In this document: piece by piece, positions 9,283 through 18,875 of the stretch | Layout of the letters: the number at the start of each line of letters is the position of its first letter | Position numbering within the stretch: position 1 is the stretch's first letter | Assembly: GCA_963169325.1 (NCBI GenBank) | Contig: CAUJEY010000020.1 | Coordinates: 1-56,000 of the forward strand | Direction of reading: 5' to 3' | DNA: 56,000 nucleotides | Origin: Bacteroidota bacterium | GTDB lineage: Bacteria > Bacteroidota > Bacteroidia > Chitinophagales > Saprospiraceae | The notes under the pieces: model-generated | The model's input: only the letters and a program-made list of their open reading frames with translations | Database searches by the model: none | Told to the model about the DNA's origin: nothing | Position numbers and translations under genes: made by a program

Positions 9283-10908
9283 TCAATATCCCGGATTCTG
9301 GCGCAATTTCGGGTTGGCCAGAATTTCGCCGGTGGGAATCGGCAGTACATTGCGATAAGAATCGGTCGTTTTACCTTCTTTTACGCCACCTTTCCAGGGC
9401 CACACGCCGCTGTCGGTGAACTTGCCGTAACGAATCAGGTCGGTCCGGCGTGTACCTTCAAAGTACAGTTCGCGGCCGCGTTCGTCGAGGATGAAGTCTA
9501 CCGTCAGTTGATTGGCAGCGATGTTGCCGGTGGTGTTACCGTAGGCACGTTCGCGCAGTTGGTTGATATAACCCAATGCGGTGCCGGCATCGCCGCCGCT
9601 TCCGCCGCGCAGTACGGCTTCGGCATACATCAGGTAGGCATCGGCCAAGCGGAACATGGGGTAGTCGGTGTCGGGGTGATCCAGGTCGCTGCCGCGCACG
9701 CCGTCGGAGGAGACGTTGACAAATTTGCGCACCGCATAACCATCGTTAAACGAGGTGATTGCGTTGATGTCCTTGTTTTGGCCGGTCGTGTAAAAATGCG
9801 CCCGGCGGTCGATATTGCCGATAGCATCCGGGAACAGATCAACAAGTGCGCCGGTGGTGCGCAGGCCGAACCAGCCGCCGTTCACCCCGTAAACCCGGGT
9901 TGCTTCGTCTTTGCCCGGATATTCAGCGCCGGTTTGGTCGTTGATATTATCCACCATGCTGCCACCCAGCGGCGCATGCACGAGATAGGTCATACCACCC
10001 CAGGTTTGGGTGCTCAGGCCGTCGAATGGAATCGCAAAAATGATTTCTCTCGACTGGCTGTTGTCGGTCATAAACAGGTGGCGGTAGTTGTCTTGCAGGC
10101 TGTAAACGCCCGAGTCAATCACTTTTTTACAGGCAGCCACGCAATCCGAATACCGGTCGTTACCCGTGTACGTCTTCGCATTCAGGTACAGTTTGGCTTG
10201 CAACATCCACAAAGCGGCGCGGTCGGCGCGGCCGTAGTCGTTTTCACCGGCAGCCACCATGTCGCCTTCAATATCATTGAGTTCATTTTCAATAAATTGA
10301 AATACTTCGGCGCGAGTGACCTGGGCAGGCGATTCAGAACCGATACCGGACGTTTCGGTATAAAACGGAATGTCGCCGAACAAATCGATCCCGTGCCAGT
10401 AGCTCAGGGCGCGCAGAAAACGCGCTTCTGCCCGGTAGGTATGGATCGCCTCGTGGGTGGCTTCGCTCACGCCCCGGGCGTCTAATTTGTCGTCGGTGGT
10501 TTCCCGCAAAAACTCATTGGCCATCGAGACCTGGAAGAAAATGCGGTAGTAGATGGCGCGCCCGAACTGGTTGGCGGAGGTCCAGGTATGGTTGTGCAGG
10601 TCGGGCAAACCTTCGTCGCCCCAGCCGATGACGGCTTCATCCGTGGTCAGTTCCTGCCACTGCCAGTACTGGCGCAGGTAGTTGGAAAAGCCTTCGTCGA
10701 GGCTGGAGATGTCGGCTGCGCCGGCGGGGCCCTGTTGTCCGGTTACGGCCAGGCCGGCGTACACGCGGGCGATAAACGCCTTGTATGCCGATTCGTCCTG
10801 GAATAACACCGGTGGGGTGGTCGTGCTTTTAGGCTCCAAATCGAGTTTGGTGCAGGCGCCGAAAGCGACAAGGCTAAAGGTTAATACGATATAATTTATC
10901 CTTTTCAT
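9283..10908 (-). CDS. susD: SusD/RagB-family nutrient-binding lipoprotein
   Basis: 541 residues. The lipoprotein signal ends AFGAC (Cys19). The SusD N-terminal TPR-like fold (about 25-240) includes YRAEARFLRALSYW and DLFGDIPFYTE, the usual family signature. The C-terminal part carries YPMFRLADAYLMYAEA and INQLRERAYG. SusD proteins form the lid of SusC channels and bind oligosaccharide or peptide ligands at the outer membrane. The gene starts 38 bases after the susC stop, so it is co-transcribed. Confidence 0.93.
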   Translation of the reverse strand: MKRINYIVLTFSLVAFGACTKLDLEPKSTTTPPVLFQDESAYKAFIARVYAGLAVTGQQGPAGAADISSLDEGFSNYLRQYWQWQELTTDEAVIGWGDEGLPDLHNHTWTSANQFGRAIYYRIFFQVSMANEFLRETTDDKLDARGVSEATHEAIHTYRAEARFLRALSYWHGIDLFGDIPFYTETSGIGSESPAQVTRAEVFQFIENELNDIEGDMVAAGENDYGRADRAALWMLQAKLYLNAKTYTGNDRYSDCVAACKKVIDSGVYSLQDNYRHLFMTDNSQSREIIFAIPFDGLSTQTWGGMTYLVHAPLGGSMVDNINDQTGAEYPGKDEATRVYGVNGGWFGLRTTGALVDLFPDAIGNIDRRAHFYTTGQNKDINAITSFNDGYAVRKFVNVSSDGVRGSDLDHPDTDYPMFRLADAYLMYAEAVLRGGSGGDAGTALGYINQLRERAYGNTTGNIAANQLTVDFILDERGRELYFEGTRRTDLIRYGKFTDSGVWPWKGGVKEGKTTDSYRNVLPIPTGEILANPKLRQNPGY

Positions 10909-10946
10909 CTTATGAAATGGTTTGTTGCTTAGATAAAAATTTAACT

Positions 10947-13900
10947 TTAAAGTCCCAGGCTAAGCCCGAAAATATAGGCCCTGGAGCGAGGATAAGGGTT
11001 ATTGTCCAATCCCGAACCGACTTCGGGGTCCAGGCCGCTGTATTTCGTCCACACAAAAGGGTTTTGAGCCGTGACATAAAGCCGGAGCGTTGAGGTTCCC
11101 GGCATTTTCGGCAGGGTGTACCCCAGCGTAACGTTATCCATACGCAGGAAGGAAGCCTTCTCCACATAAAAATCGGAGAAATACTGCGGCGCGTTGAACC
11201 GCGACACCAAAGCCGAGGTGTGCAAATTGTTCAGCCAAATATCGCCCCGTTCGTTCACGCGGTTGAAATAGCCGCCGTTGGAAGCATTATTGTTGTACAC
11301 GTAGTTGCCCACGCTGCCGCGCATGGTCATGCCCAGGTCGAAACCTTTGAAGGTCAGCGAGGTGGAAATGCCGAGCAGGATATCCGGCGCCGGCTTTTCG
11401 AACGGCCGTTTGTCGTCGTCGTTCACCGTGCCGTCGCCGTTGACGTCGGCATACATGTCGGCCAGGTTGATGGCGCCGTCGTCGTTGTGGTCCACACCGT
11501 CGGTCAGGGGCTTGCCACTGGGGTCGTACAGTTGTTCGTACACGAAGTAGGTATTGATCGGTTGGCCGACCTGCAGAATTTGCACGAAGTTGCCCACACC
11601 ACCGGAAATCCGGCCGGTGAGTACGCCCTCGTCGCTTACCTGGTCGATTGCGAGCACCTTGTTGCTGTTGCGGGCTGCATTAAATCCGATGTTCCAGGAC
11701 AGGTTTCTGTTGTTGACGACATAACCGTCCAGGGTAAGTTCAATGCCCTTGTTCTCCAGTTCGCCGATGTTGGTGAGCACGCGGTCGGTCAGGTTGGTAC
11801 CGGCCGGGATGTTTACCGTGAACAGGAGGTCGTTGGTTTTTTTGTAGTAGTATTCGAGCGTACCGTTAATACGGCCGTTGAGGAATCCGAAATCGAGTCC
11901 GGCGTTGTACGACGACGTTTCTTCCCATTTCAGGTTCGGGTCGTAGCCGTTGGGGCGCACGGTGGTGACGAATACCGGTTCGCCGTTTTCGAAACCGAAT
12001 TGGTAGCGGGACCTGGCATCGCCATAAGAATACGTGGGCAGGAAGCCAAAATCCGGAATCGCCTGGTTGCCGGTGACCCCGTATCCGAGGCGCACTTTCA
12101 GGTCGGAAAACACGTTGCCCATTCCTTGCGCGAAATCCTCCTGCAGTACGCGCCAGGCGATAGCGGCAGAGGGGAAGGTACCCCAGCGGTTGTTGGGGCC
12201 GAAGCGGGTGGAACCGTCGCGGCGCAGGGTAAAGGTGACGAGGTATTTGTCCATGAAAGCGTAGTTGGCGCGACCGAAGAAAGAGATCAGGCGGTTGTTC
12301 ACCTCGCTGGTATTGGCTTCAAAATCTTCGGCGGGCGTGGCGCTGTTCAGGCCGAACACATCGCTGGTCAGGTTGTAGGCGCGGAAGAACGGATAGGTGG
12401 CCAGGAAATCCTGGTACGAATAACCGGCCGTCAGGTCGATGCGGTGATTTTCGCCTAATTCTCTTTTGAAGTTCAGGTAAAAATCGAGCAGCGGATTGGT
12501 GCGGGTAAAGTTTTCCACCCGGAGTTCGCCGGCGTAGTTCGTCACCGGGGGCGCGACATACGTGGTGGGTTGGAAACGTTTGCGTTCGCCGCTTTGAATG
12601 TCGTAGCCGAGAATCAGTTTAGCGCTGAGGCCCTTGATAAAATCGTCCATTTTGTACTCGGCGTCTATGCTGGCGATGTTCCGGAACAGTTTGCCGTAGT
12701 CCTGGTTTTGCTGGTAAGCCGACACCGGGTTGCGGGGCGAGCCCGAAGCGTTGTACTCAAAAAATCCGCCGAAGGCCGTGTTGGCGCGGTCGTACACCGG
12801 TTGGGTGGGATCGAAAGTCCAGGCGCCGAAGATTTGTCCGGGATCGAACCGGTCTTTGGTTTGGGAGCCTTTGAGGCCCACATTGATGTTCAGCCGGTTG
12901 TCGAACAGCGAGTGGCCGTAGTTCAGCGAATAGCTGGTGCGTTCCGTTTCGGAGCTGCGCAGCACGCCTTCCAGTTTTTGGTACCCTGCCGAAACCCGGT
13001 AGTTGACGTTTTCGGCGCCGCCGGAGAAACTGACCGAATGGTTTTGGCCGGTAGCCGTCTGGGTGATTTCGTCGAACCAGTTGGTGTTGTTGTCACCGAG
13101 TTTTTCCAAACGGTTGGGGGCCACGTAGGTGACCACGTTGCGGAAAGCGGTAGCGTCGAGAATGGGCGCTTCTTCTGCAAAAGAAGAAGTGGTGTAATAA
13201 CCGTCGTAGGTGAGACGGCCGGCCGTGCCTTTTTTCCCTTTTTTCGTGGTGATCATGATCACGCCGTTGGCGCCCCGCGACCCGTAAATAGCGGTGGCGG
13301 AAGCGTCTTTCAGCACGGTGATGGTTTCAATGTCGCCGGGGTTGAGGAAGTTGAGCGGGTTGCGGCCGTTTGAAAATCCGCCCGGGTTATGCGCCACGTT
13401 GTCGATCGGCACCCCGTCGATGACGAAGAGCGGTTCGTTGCTGGCGTTCACCGAGGTGCCGCCGCGTACGCGAATAGTCGCTTGTCCGCCCGGCTCTCCG
13501 CTGTTGGAGCTGATCTGGACGCCGGCTACTTTACCGGCTACCAGTTGTTCCGGCGAAACGATGGCGCCGCGGTTGAAGTTTTTCTCCGTCACGGCATTCA
13601 CCGAGCCGGTGGCATCTTCCTTTTTCACTGATCCATAACCGATCACAACGGTTTCTTCCAACACTAAACCGGGCCGGAGCGCGACGTCCATAACGTTGGA
13701 AGCGCCGATGGTCAGGATTTGGGAGGAATATCCGGTATAGGTTACTTCCAGTTGGGTAGCGCCTTCCGGAATAGCCAGGCGGTACTTTCCTTCTACATCA
13801 GTGACCGCGCCGGAGGTGGTGCCTTTAGCGCGCACACTTGCTCCGATGAGCGGTTCGCCGTTCTCCCCATCGGAGATAACGCCGCTGATTTGCCTTTGGC

Positions 13901-13973
13901 TAAAAGCAAGGCTACTGCCCAAAAGCAGGCACCAGACCAAGGCAATAAATGATTTGTGTTTGTGGTACTTCAT
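10947..13973 (-). CDS. susC: SusC/RagA-family TonB-dependent outer-membrane transporter
   Basis: 1008 residues from ATG 13973; an upstream in-frame start at 14048 adds no signal-like sequence, while the chosen one gives MKYHKHKSFIALVWCLLLG. A carboxypeptidase-regulatory-like domain follows (ISGVISDGENGEPLIGASV), then the SusC box VVIGYGSVKKEDATGSV, a plug domain (about 110-230) with IRVRGGTSVNASNEPLFVIDGVP, and a beta-barrel to the end. It imports glycan fragments across the outer membrane using TonB energy. It is the first gene of the operon. No SusR, sigma/anti-sigma pair or glycoside hydrolase is adjacent, so substrate and regulation are open. Confidence 0.95.
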   Translation of the reverse strand: MKYHKHKSFIALVWCLLLGSSLAFSQRQISGVISDGENGEPLIGASVRAKGTTSGAVTDVEGKYRLAIPEGATQLEVTYTGYSSQILTIGASNVMDVALRPGLVLEETVVIGYGSVKKEDATGSVNAVTEKNFNRGAIVSPEQLVAGKVAGVQISSNSGEPGGQATIRVRGGTSVNASNEPLFVIDGVPIDNVAHNPGGFSNGRNPLNFLNPGDIETITVLKDASATAIYGSRGANGVIMITTKKGKKGTAGRLTYDGYYTTSSFAEEAPILDATAFRNVVTYVAPNRLEKLGDNNTNWFDEITQTATGQNHSVSFSGGAENVNYRVSAGYQKLEGVLRSSETERTSYSLNYGHSLFDNRLNINVGLKGSQTKDRFDPGQIFGAWTFDPTQPVYDRANTAFGGFFEYNASGSPRNPVSAYQQNQDYGKLFRNIASIDAEYKMDDFIKGLSAKLILGYDIQSGERKRFQPTTYVAPPVTNYAGELRVENFTRTNPLLDFYLNFKRELGENHRIDLTAGYSYQDFLATYPFFRAYNLTSDVFGLNSATPAEDFEANTSEVNNRLISFFGRANYAFMDKYLVTFTLRRDGSTRFGPNNRWGTFPSAAIAWRVLQEDFAQGMGNVFSDLKVRLGYGVTGNQAIPDFGFLPTYSYGDARSRYQFGFENGEPVFVTTVRPNGYDPNLKWEETSSYNAGLDFGFLNGRINGTLEYYYKKTNDLLFTVNIPAGTNLTDRVLTNIGELENKGIELTLDGYVVNNRNLSWNIGFNAARNSNKVLAIDQVSDEGVLTGRISGGVGNFVQILQVGQPINTYFVYEQLYDPSGKPLTDGVDHNDDGAINLADMYADVNGDGTVNDDDKRPFEKPAPDILLGISTSLTFKGFDLGMTMRGSVGNYVYNNNASNGGYFNRVNERGDIWLNNLHTSALVSRFNAPQYFSDFYVEKASFLRMDNVTLGYTLPKMPGTSTLRLYVTAQNPFVWTKYSGLDPEVGSGLDNNPYPRSRAYIFGLSLGL

Positions 13974-14273
13974 ACGAATTGAATTAGGTTGGTGATTTTC
14001 AAATGCCGGTTCAGGCTTTCTGAATCTTTTTTGGTGAACAGAATGCAATGATTAACTTGACAATTGACTTGTCAAACAGGACATGAAAACAGGGAAGGGC
14101 GTTTTTGCAAAAAAAACGATAAAAATTTGGCAATACGTCGTTAAGGCCGAAGAAAGTCGCAAAGTGGTGGTGACGACTTTTCCGGTGCAATTATAGCAGA
14201 AAAGCAATTAAAAAATAATGCGTGCGGTCATTTGTGCTAATTTTTTACAGGGTCGCCGTGTTAACTTTGCCTC
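13974..14273. promoter_or_regulatory. Divergent regulatory region with a TTGACAA-N5-TTGTCAA palindrome
   Basis: This 300-base gap separates susC (minus) from the repeat-protein gene (plus). At 14057-14075 there is an exact inverted repeat, TTGACAA and TTGTCAA with a five-base spacer, 84 bases before the susC start; it could be an operator. The rest is AT-rich. No exact TAnnTTTG box was found on the minus strand. Confidence 0.3.
14262..14269 (+). promoter_or_regulatory. -7-type box directly before the start codon
   Basis: TAACTTTG matches the Bacteroidota -7 consensus and ends only four bases before ATG 14274. If used, the transcript would be leaderless or nearly so. There is no good -33 match at the usual spacing. 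Confidence 0.35.
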
Positions 14274-17200
14274 ATGAGAAATATAGCCCTCTTTTCCCTG
14301 CTTATCCTGCTCCACCAAAACCTTCGTTCCCAGCCTGCCTGTGTTTTAAACGTCTGCTGCTGCGGCGCCCCGGAAGAAGTCGGTATCCCAAACGGCGGCT
14401 TCGAAGATCCGCCTATTGCCCCACTCAATGGTCGAATCACGTTTTTTGCGGGAGAAACGTATAGTACCTGGTCGGTACTCGGCGGATCTATCGACTTACT
14501 GGGTCCCAATTATTCCAACTATACGGCGGGTAATCCAAATGGGGCAAGCCAGTTTATCGACCTGAACGGATTCACGGCAGGTACGATTGCCACTACCCTG
14601 ACGGGACTGATGCCGGGCAGTGTGTACACTATTGTGCTATGGTACGCCATAAACCCCGGCGGATCTAGTGCCAATTGCATCATACAGGTAGCCGGCGGCG
14701 CCTGGCTGAACGCCAACTGGACCGCGACCAACTATGGCAACGATATCTGGCTGGAAAGATGTTTTACGTTTACCGCCCAGGCGGCCTCGGCAGAACTTCG
14801 GTTCATCGGCTCCAGTCCCATGCCGACGGCCGGCATGCTGTTAGATAACATGACGATGTGGAAAAAATGCCCCATGGATAATGAGCCGCCTATGGTTGCC
14901 GTGCCGCCCGACTCGCCCCTGAACGTGGAATGCAGCGACCCGGTGCCTCCCGCCGACCCGGTATTTACCGACATCTGTTCGAACAGCGTCACCGTTCAAC
15001 TGGCCGAACAAACCATCCCCCAAACCTGCTTTTATAATATACAACGTACCTGGACGGCCGACGATGGCTGCGGCAACACCAGAACAGTAACTCAACTGAT
15101 ACAGGTGCGGGACACACAGGCGCCGGAATTTACAACGCCCCCGGCCGATTTTATACTGCCTTGCGGCGAGGATTATGCCCCGGCCTTTTTCTCCTGGCTG
15201 GCCGATCATGGCGGCGGTGCGGCCGCCGACAATTGCGACACGGATGTCACCTGGAGCCATACTTACCAGCAAGGCCCGAACGGCTTGTGCCGGGCCACGC
15301 CGGTGACCTTTACGGTTCGGGACGATTGCGGCAACGTCACGACCGCAGTGGCCAATTTTATCATCGAAGATACCGAACCGCCTGCAATGCTCCTGGAAGC
15401 GCAAAATGACACCGTGTTGTGTTCCAATTCGGCCAACGCGCAGCGGATCACCTGGCTGCTTACCCGGGGCGGGGCGCTGGCGACTGACCCCTGCGGCCCC
15501 GTCACCTGGACCAACAACTATTCGGGCCCTCCAGGCGCGCCGGTGCTCGAAGTGACGTTCACCGCAACCGACGGATGTATGAACAGCGTTTCTACAACGG
15601 CTTTTTTCTATCAACCCGAAATTACGGACACCGTTTACCAAACCGCCCTGACCTGCGACCCGCAACAAGCCGGCATGGATACTACCCTGTTGGTGCAGGG
15701 CAACTGCGAATTTTTTACCATTACGACCACCACTTTTGTGCCGGGCGATACGCTGTATCTGACCAACGCAGTTTGTGATTCCGCCCTGGTTGGCAGCGAT
15801 ACCCTGTACCTGACCAACCTGGCTGGCTGCGATAGTATTATCATCACCAACACCAGCCTGCTGCCTTCCGATACGACACTGCTGAGCAGCGCCAGTTGCG
15901 ATACAACACAAGCAGGCGTTTTTACCCAAACCCTAAGCAACCTGTATGGCTGCGACAGTTTGGTGATTACGACCATTACCTTCCTGCCACCCGATACGAC
16001 CCTGCTGCTCGGCGCCAGTTGCGATACGGCACAAACGGGTGTTTTCACGCAAACCTTTGGCAATCAATTCGGTTGCGACAGCCTGGTGATCACCACGATT
16101 ACCTTTTTGCCGCCCGATACGACCCAGTTGAGCGGCGCCAGTTGCGATGCGGCACAAACGGGTGTTTTCACCCAAACCCTGAGCAATCAATTCGGTTGCG
16201 ATAGCCTGGTAATCACCACGATTACCTTTTTGCCGCCTGACACGACCCTGCTGACAGGTACTAGTTGCGATGCGGCACAAACGGGTATTTTTACCCAAAC
16301 CTTTGGCAATCAATTCGGCTGCGACAGCCTGGTGATCACTACAATTACCTTCCTGCCGCCCGATACGACCCTGCTGACAGGTACTAGTTGCGACATGGCA
16401 CAAACGGGTGTTTTTACCCAAACCTTTGGCAATCAGTTTGGCTGCGACAGTCTGGTGATCACCACGATTACTTTGTTGCCAAATGACACGACGCTGTTGT
16501 CGGGCACGAGTTGCGACCCGGCACAAACGGGAACTTTTATCCAAAACTGGAGCAATCAATACGGCTGCGACAGTACGGTCATCACGACGGTCAGTTTGTT
16601 GCCCTCGGATGCCGTCGCCCTGACGGCATTTACCTGTGATCCGGCCGCGGCAGGTGTTTTTGTTCAAAACCTGAGTAATCAATTTGGTTGCGACAGTGTG
16701 GTGACGCAAACCGTCACCCTGATTCCAAAGGACACCACCCTGCTATTCGATGCCAGCTGCAACCCGGCCGGCGTTGGGGTATTTGTTCAAAATTTATTGA
16801 ACCAAAACGGCTGTGATAGTACCGTGATCACGACGGTTGTGTTTTCGCAAAGCGATACCACTTTGTTAAACGCCTCCTCCTGCGACCCGGCAGCCACGGG
16901 TATTTTTACCCAAAAACTGGTGACGCCGGAAGGCTGCGACAGCGTGGTGATTACAACGGTCAGTTTATTGCCTTCTGATGCCGTCAACCTGTCGGCCGCT
17001 ACCTGCGATCCGGCCGCGGCAGGCGTTTTTATTCAAAATCTGACCAACCGGTTCGGCTGCGACAGCATCGTGACCCAAACCGTGGCTTTGCTTCCGAGGG
17101 ATACGACCCTGTTGTTCGACGCCAGTTGTAATCCTGCCAACGTTGGGGTTTTTACTCAAAATTTTGTCAATCAATACGGTTGCGATAGTACAGTGATCAC

Positions 17201-18725
17201 TACTGTTGCCTTTGCGCAAAGCGATACGACTTATTTGAATGATAATACCTGCGACCCGGCGGCGGCCGGTGTTTTTGCCGAAACGTTGGTGACGCCGGAG
17301 GGCTGCGACAGCGTAATCGTCACCGCGGTCAGTTTGTTGCCTTCCGATACCGTCAACCTGGCGGCCTCTACTTGTGATCCGGCTTTGGCGGGCGTTTTTA
17401 CACAAACCCTGAGCAATCAGTTCGGCTGCGACAGCATCGTGTTTACCGAAGTCGTGTTACTCCCTGCTAATACCGTCAACCTGACAGTATCAACTTGCGA
17501 TCCGGCGATGGCAGGCGTTTTTATTCAAAATCTGGACAATCAATACGGTTGCGACAGCATCGTAACGGAAACGGTGGTTTTGCTGCCCACCGATACCACC
17601 CTGCTTATGCAGACCACCTGCGACCCGGCCCAAACGGGCAGCGCCGTACTCGTGTTAAACAACCAGTTCGGCTGCGACAGCGTGGTAATTACCCTGACGA
17701 GCCTCACGCCTTTGCCGCAGGCATCCGTAACAGGGTCCGATTTCGGCGGCTTTGGCGTTTCCTGCGCAGGCGAAACCGACGGCAGCGCAAGTGTTTCGGC
17801 GAGCGGCGCAGGCCCGTTTCTGTTCATCTGGTCGAATGGCGAATCCGGGCAGGAAATAACGTTCCTCCCCGCGGGCAATTACACCGTAACGATAACCGAC
17901 GCAAACGGCTGCACCAGCACCGCCGGCGTCACGCTCGACGCGCCGGCCCCGCTGCAACTGACCGTTAGCACCTCGGACCCGGATTGTATCGGATCGCAGG
18001 CCGGCCGTATCCAGATTGCCACCGGTGGTGGCGTGTCGCCTTACCGTTATTCCATAGACGGTGCACTTTTCCAAACCGCGCCGGTGTTCGGCAACCTGGC
18101 GCCGGGCAACTACGTCATCACGGCCACAGACGCCAACGGCTGTACACAACTGGAAACGGCGACAATACATGCGCCCTCGCAAGTTCAGGTGAGCCTGGGC
18201 GACGATATCACCATCGAAATGGGTGACCAGGTGACGCTGCAGGCCGTTGTGAGTATCCCGGCCGACGCGCTGGCGTCGGTGGTTTGGTCTATCAGCGATT
18301 CATCGGCTTGCCCGCAGTGTTTGAGTCAAATCGTTCTGCCGCTTGTTTCAGGTATATATGTTATCCGGGTGGCGGCCAACAATGGCTGCGCCGATGCCGA
18401 TACCGTTCGGGTGCTCGTAGACCGGGGCAGAAAAATCTATGTTCCCAATGCTTTTTCGCCCAATGACGATGGCGTCAACGACATTTTGATGATTTTCAGC
18501 AAACCTGGGGCGGTGCGCCAGGTGAAATCCTTCCAAGTGTTCGACCGCTGGGGAGAGGCCGTGTTCCGGCAGGAAAATTTTCAGCCGAATGATTCGGGAT
18601 ACGGATGGAACGGCGTTTTTCGTGGCCAGGCTATGAGTCCCGGCGTTTATGTGTGGGTGGCGGAAATTGAGTTTGTGGACGGGGTGACGGAGGTGTTTGG
18701 CGGGGATGCGACGGTGGTGCGTTGA
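14274..18725 (+). CDS. Giant surface protein: 17 two-Cys repeats, SprB-type repeats, T9SS type B tail
   Basis: 1483 residues with a signal peptide (MRNIALFSLLILLHQNLRSQ). Residues about 38-200 form a galactose-binding-like/DUF642-like beta-sandwich (GGFEDPPIAPLNGRITF through MLLDNMTMW). About 205-450 holds HYR-like Cys-rich domains. Residues 452-1147 contain 17 tandem repeats (the first 40, the others 41 residues), each with Cys at positions 10 and 28. Two SprB-type modules follow (ISCAGETDGSA, GNYTVTITDANGC). The final 95 residues start VPNAFSPNDDGVNDIL, the gliding-motility-associated C-terminal domain that acts as a type B secretion signal. It is probably displayed or released at the surface as an adhesin or filament. 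A shorter paralogue follows in tandem. Confidence 0.88.
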   Translation: MRNIALFSLLILLHQNLRSQPACVLNVCCCGAPEEVGIPNGGFEDPPIAPLNGRITFFAGETYSTWSVLGGSIDLLGPNYSNYTAGNPNGASQFIDLNGFTAGTIATTLTGLMPGSVYTIVLWYAINPGGSSANCIIQVAGGAWLNANWTATNYGNDIWLERCFTFTAQAASAELRFIGSSPMPTAGMLLDNMTMWKKCPMDNEPPMVAVPPDSPLNVECSDPVPPADPVFTDICSNSVTVQLAEQTIPQTCFYNIQRTWTADDGCGNTRTVTQLIQVRDTQAPEFTTPPADFILPCGEDYAPAFFSWLADHGGGAAADNCDTDVTWSHTYQQGPNGLCRATPVTFTVRDDCGNVTTAVANFIIEDTEPPAMLLEAQNDTVLCSNSANAQRITWLLTRGGALATDPCGPVTWTNNYSGPPGAPVLEVTFTATDGCMNSVSTTAFFYQPEITDTVYQTALTCDPQQAGMDTTLLVQGNCEFFTITTTTFVPGDTLYLTNAVCDSALVGSDTLYLTNLAGCDSIIITNTSLLPSDTTLLSSASCDTTQAGVFTQTLSNLYGCDSLVITTITFLPPDTTLLLGASCDTAQTGVFTQTFGNQFGCDSLVITTITFLPPDTTQLSGASCDAAQTGVFTQTLSNQFGCDSLVITTITFLPPDTTLLTGTSCDAAQTGIFTQTFGNQFGCDSLVITTITFLPPDTTLLTGTSCDMAQTGVFTQTFGNQFGCDSLVITTITLLPNDTTLLSGTSCDPAQTGTFIQNWSNQYGCDSTVITTVSLLPSDAVALTAFTCDPAAAGVFVQNLSNQFGCDSVVTQTVTLIPKDTTLLFDASCNPAGVGVFVQNLLNQNGCDSTVITTVVFSQSDTTLLNASSCDPAATGIFTQKLVTPEGCDSVVITTVSLLPSDAVNLSAATCDPAAAGVFIQNLTNRFGCDSIVTQTVALLPRDTTLLFDASCNPANVGVFTQNFVNQYGCDSTVITTVAFAQSDTTYLNDNTCDPAAAGVFAETLVTPEGCDSVIVTAVSLLPSDTVNLAASTCDPALAGVFTQTLSNQFGCDSIVFTEVVLLPANTVNLTVSTCDPAMAGVFIQNLDNQYGCDSIVTETVVLLPTDTTLLMQTTCDPAQTGSAVLVLNNQFGCDSVVITLTSLTPLPQASVTGSDFGGFGVSCAGETDGSASVSASGAGPFLFIWSNGESGQEITFLPAGNYTVTITDANGCTSTAGVTLDAPAPLQLTVSTSDPDCIGSQAGRIQIATGGGVSPYRYSIDGALFQTAPVFGNLAPGNYVITATDANGCTQLETATIHAPSQVQVSLGDDITIEMGDQVTLQAVVSIPADALASVVWSISDSSACPQCLSQIVLPLVSGIYVIRVAANNGCADADTVRVLVDRGRKIYVPNAFSPNDDGVNDILMIFSKPGAVRQVKSFQVFDRWGEAVFRQENFQPNDSGYGWNGVFRGQAMSPGVYVWVAEIEFVDGVTEVFGGDATVVR
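15627..17714 (+). repeat. Tandem array of 17 copies of a 123-bp coding repeat
   Basis: The consensus unit begins DTTLL-x4-CDPA-x-GVF and continues TQ-x2-NQ-x-GCDS. The first unit is 40 codons and the other 16 are 41. Units 4-7 are nearly identical, which points to recent expansion. Units 9-11 and 12-14 match as triplets (the third unit of each has VTPEGCDS), so a 369-bp higher-order period was also duplicated. Confidence 0.95.
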
Positions 18726-18784
18726 AAAAGGGGTTTTTGGATGATGATTTTTCTCCCCTCCCGCGCTTGTCATTCCGAAGTGAA

Positions 18785-18839
18785 CCGTCCGCTCTACATC
18801 GGGAAAAACGAGCGTGGATGCCCGACGTAGAGCCGACGG
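18785..18839. repeat. Small inverted repeat between the tandem surface-protein genes
   Basis: CGTCCGCTCTACATCGGG pairs with CCCGACGTAGAGCCGACG across 17 bases with two mismatches. Upstream sequence (TTGTCAT-x-C, ACCGTCC) matches pieces of palindromic element 1 at 334-356, so it looks like a degenerate relative. It may also end transcription after the first gene. Confidence 0.55.
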
Positions 18840-18875
18840 CATGTACTATTCCCAACATACCTAAACTCCACTCCT

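Noticed and set aside
9250-12458. Long plus-strand frames opposite susD and susC (9250-10485, 11220-12458)
   Set aside because: Both are shadows of strong SusD and SusC coding sequences; they show Val/Gly/Arg-rich composition and no domains.
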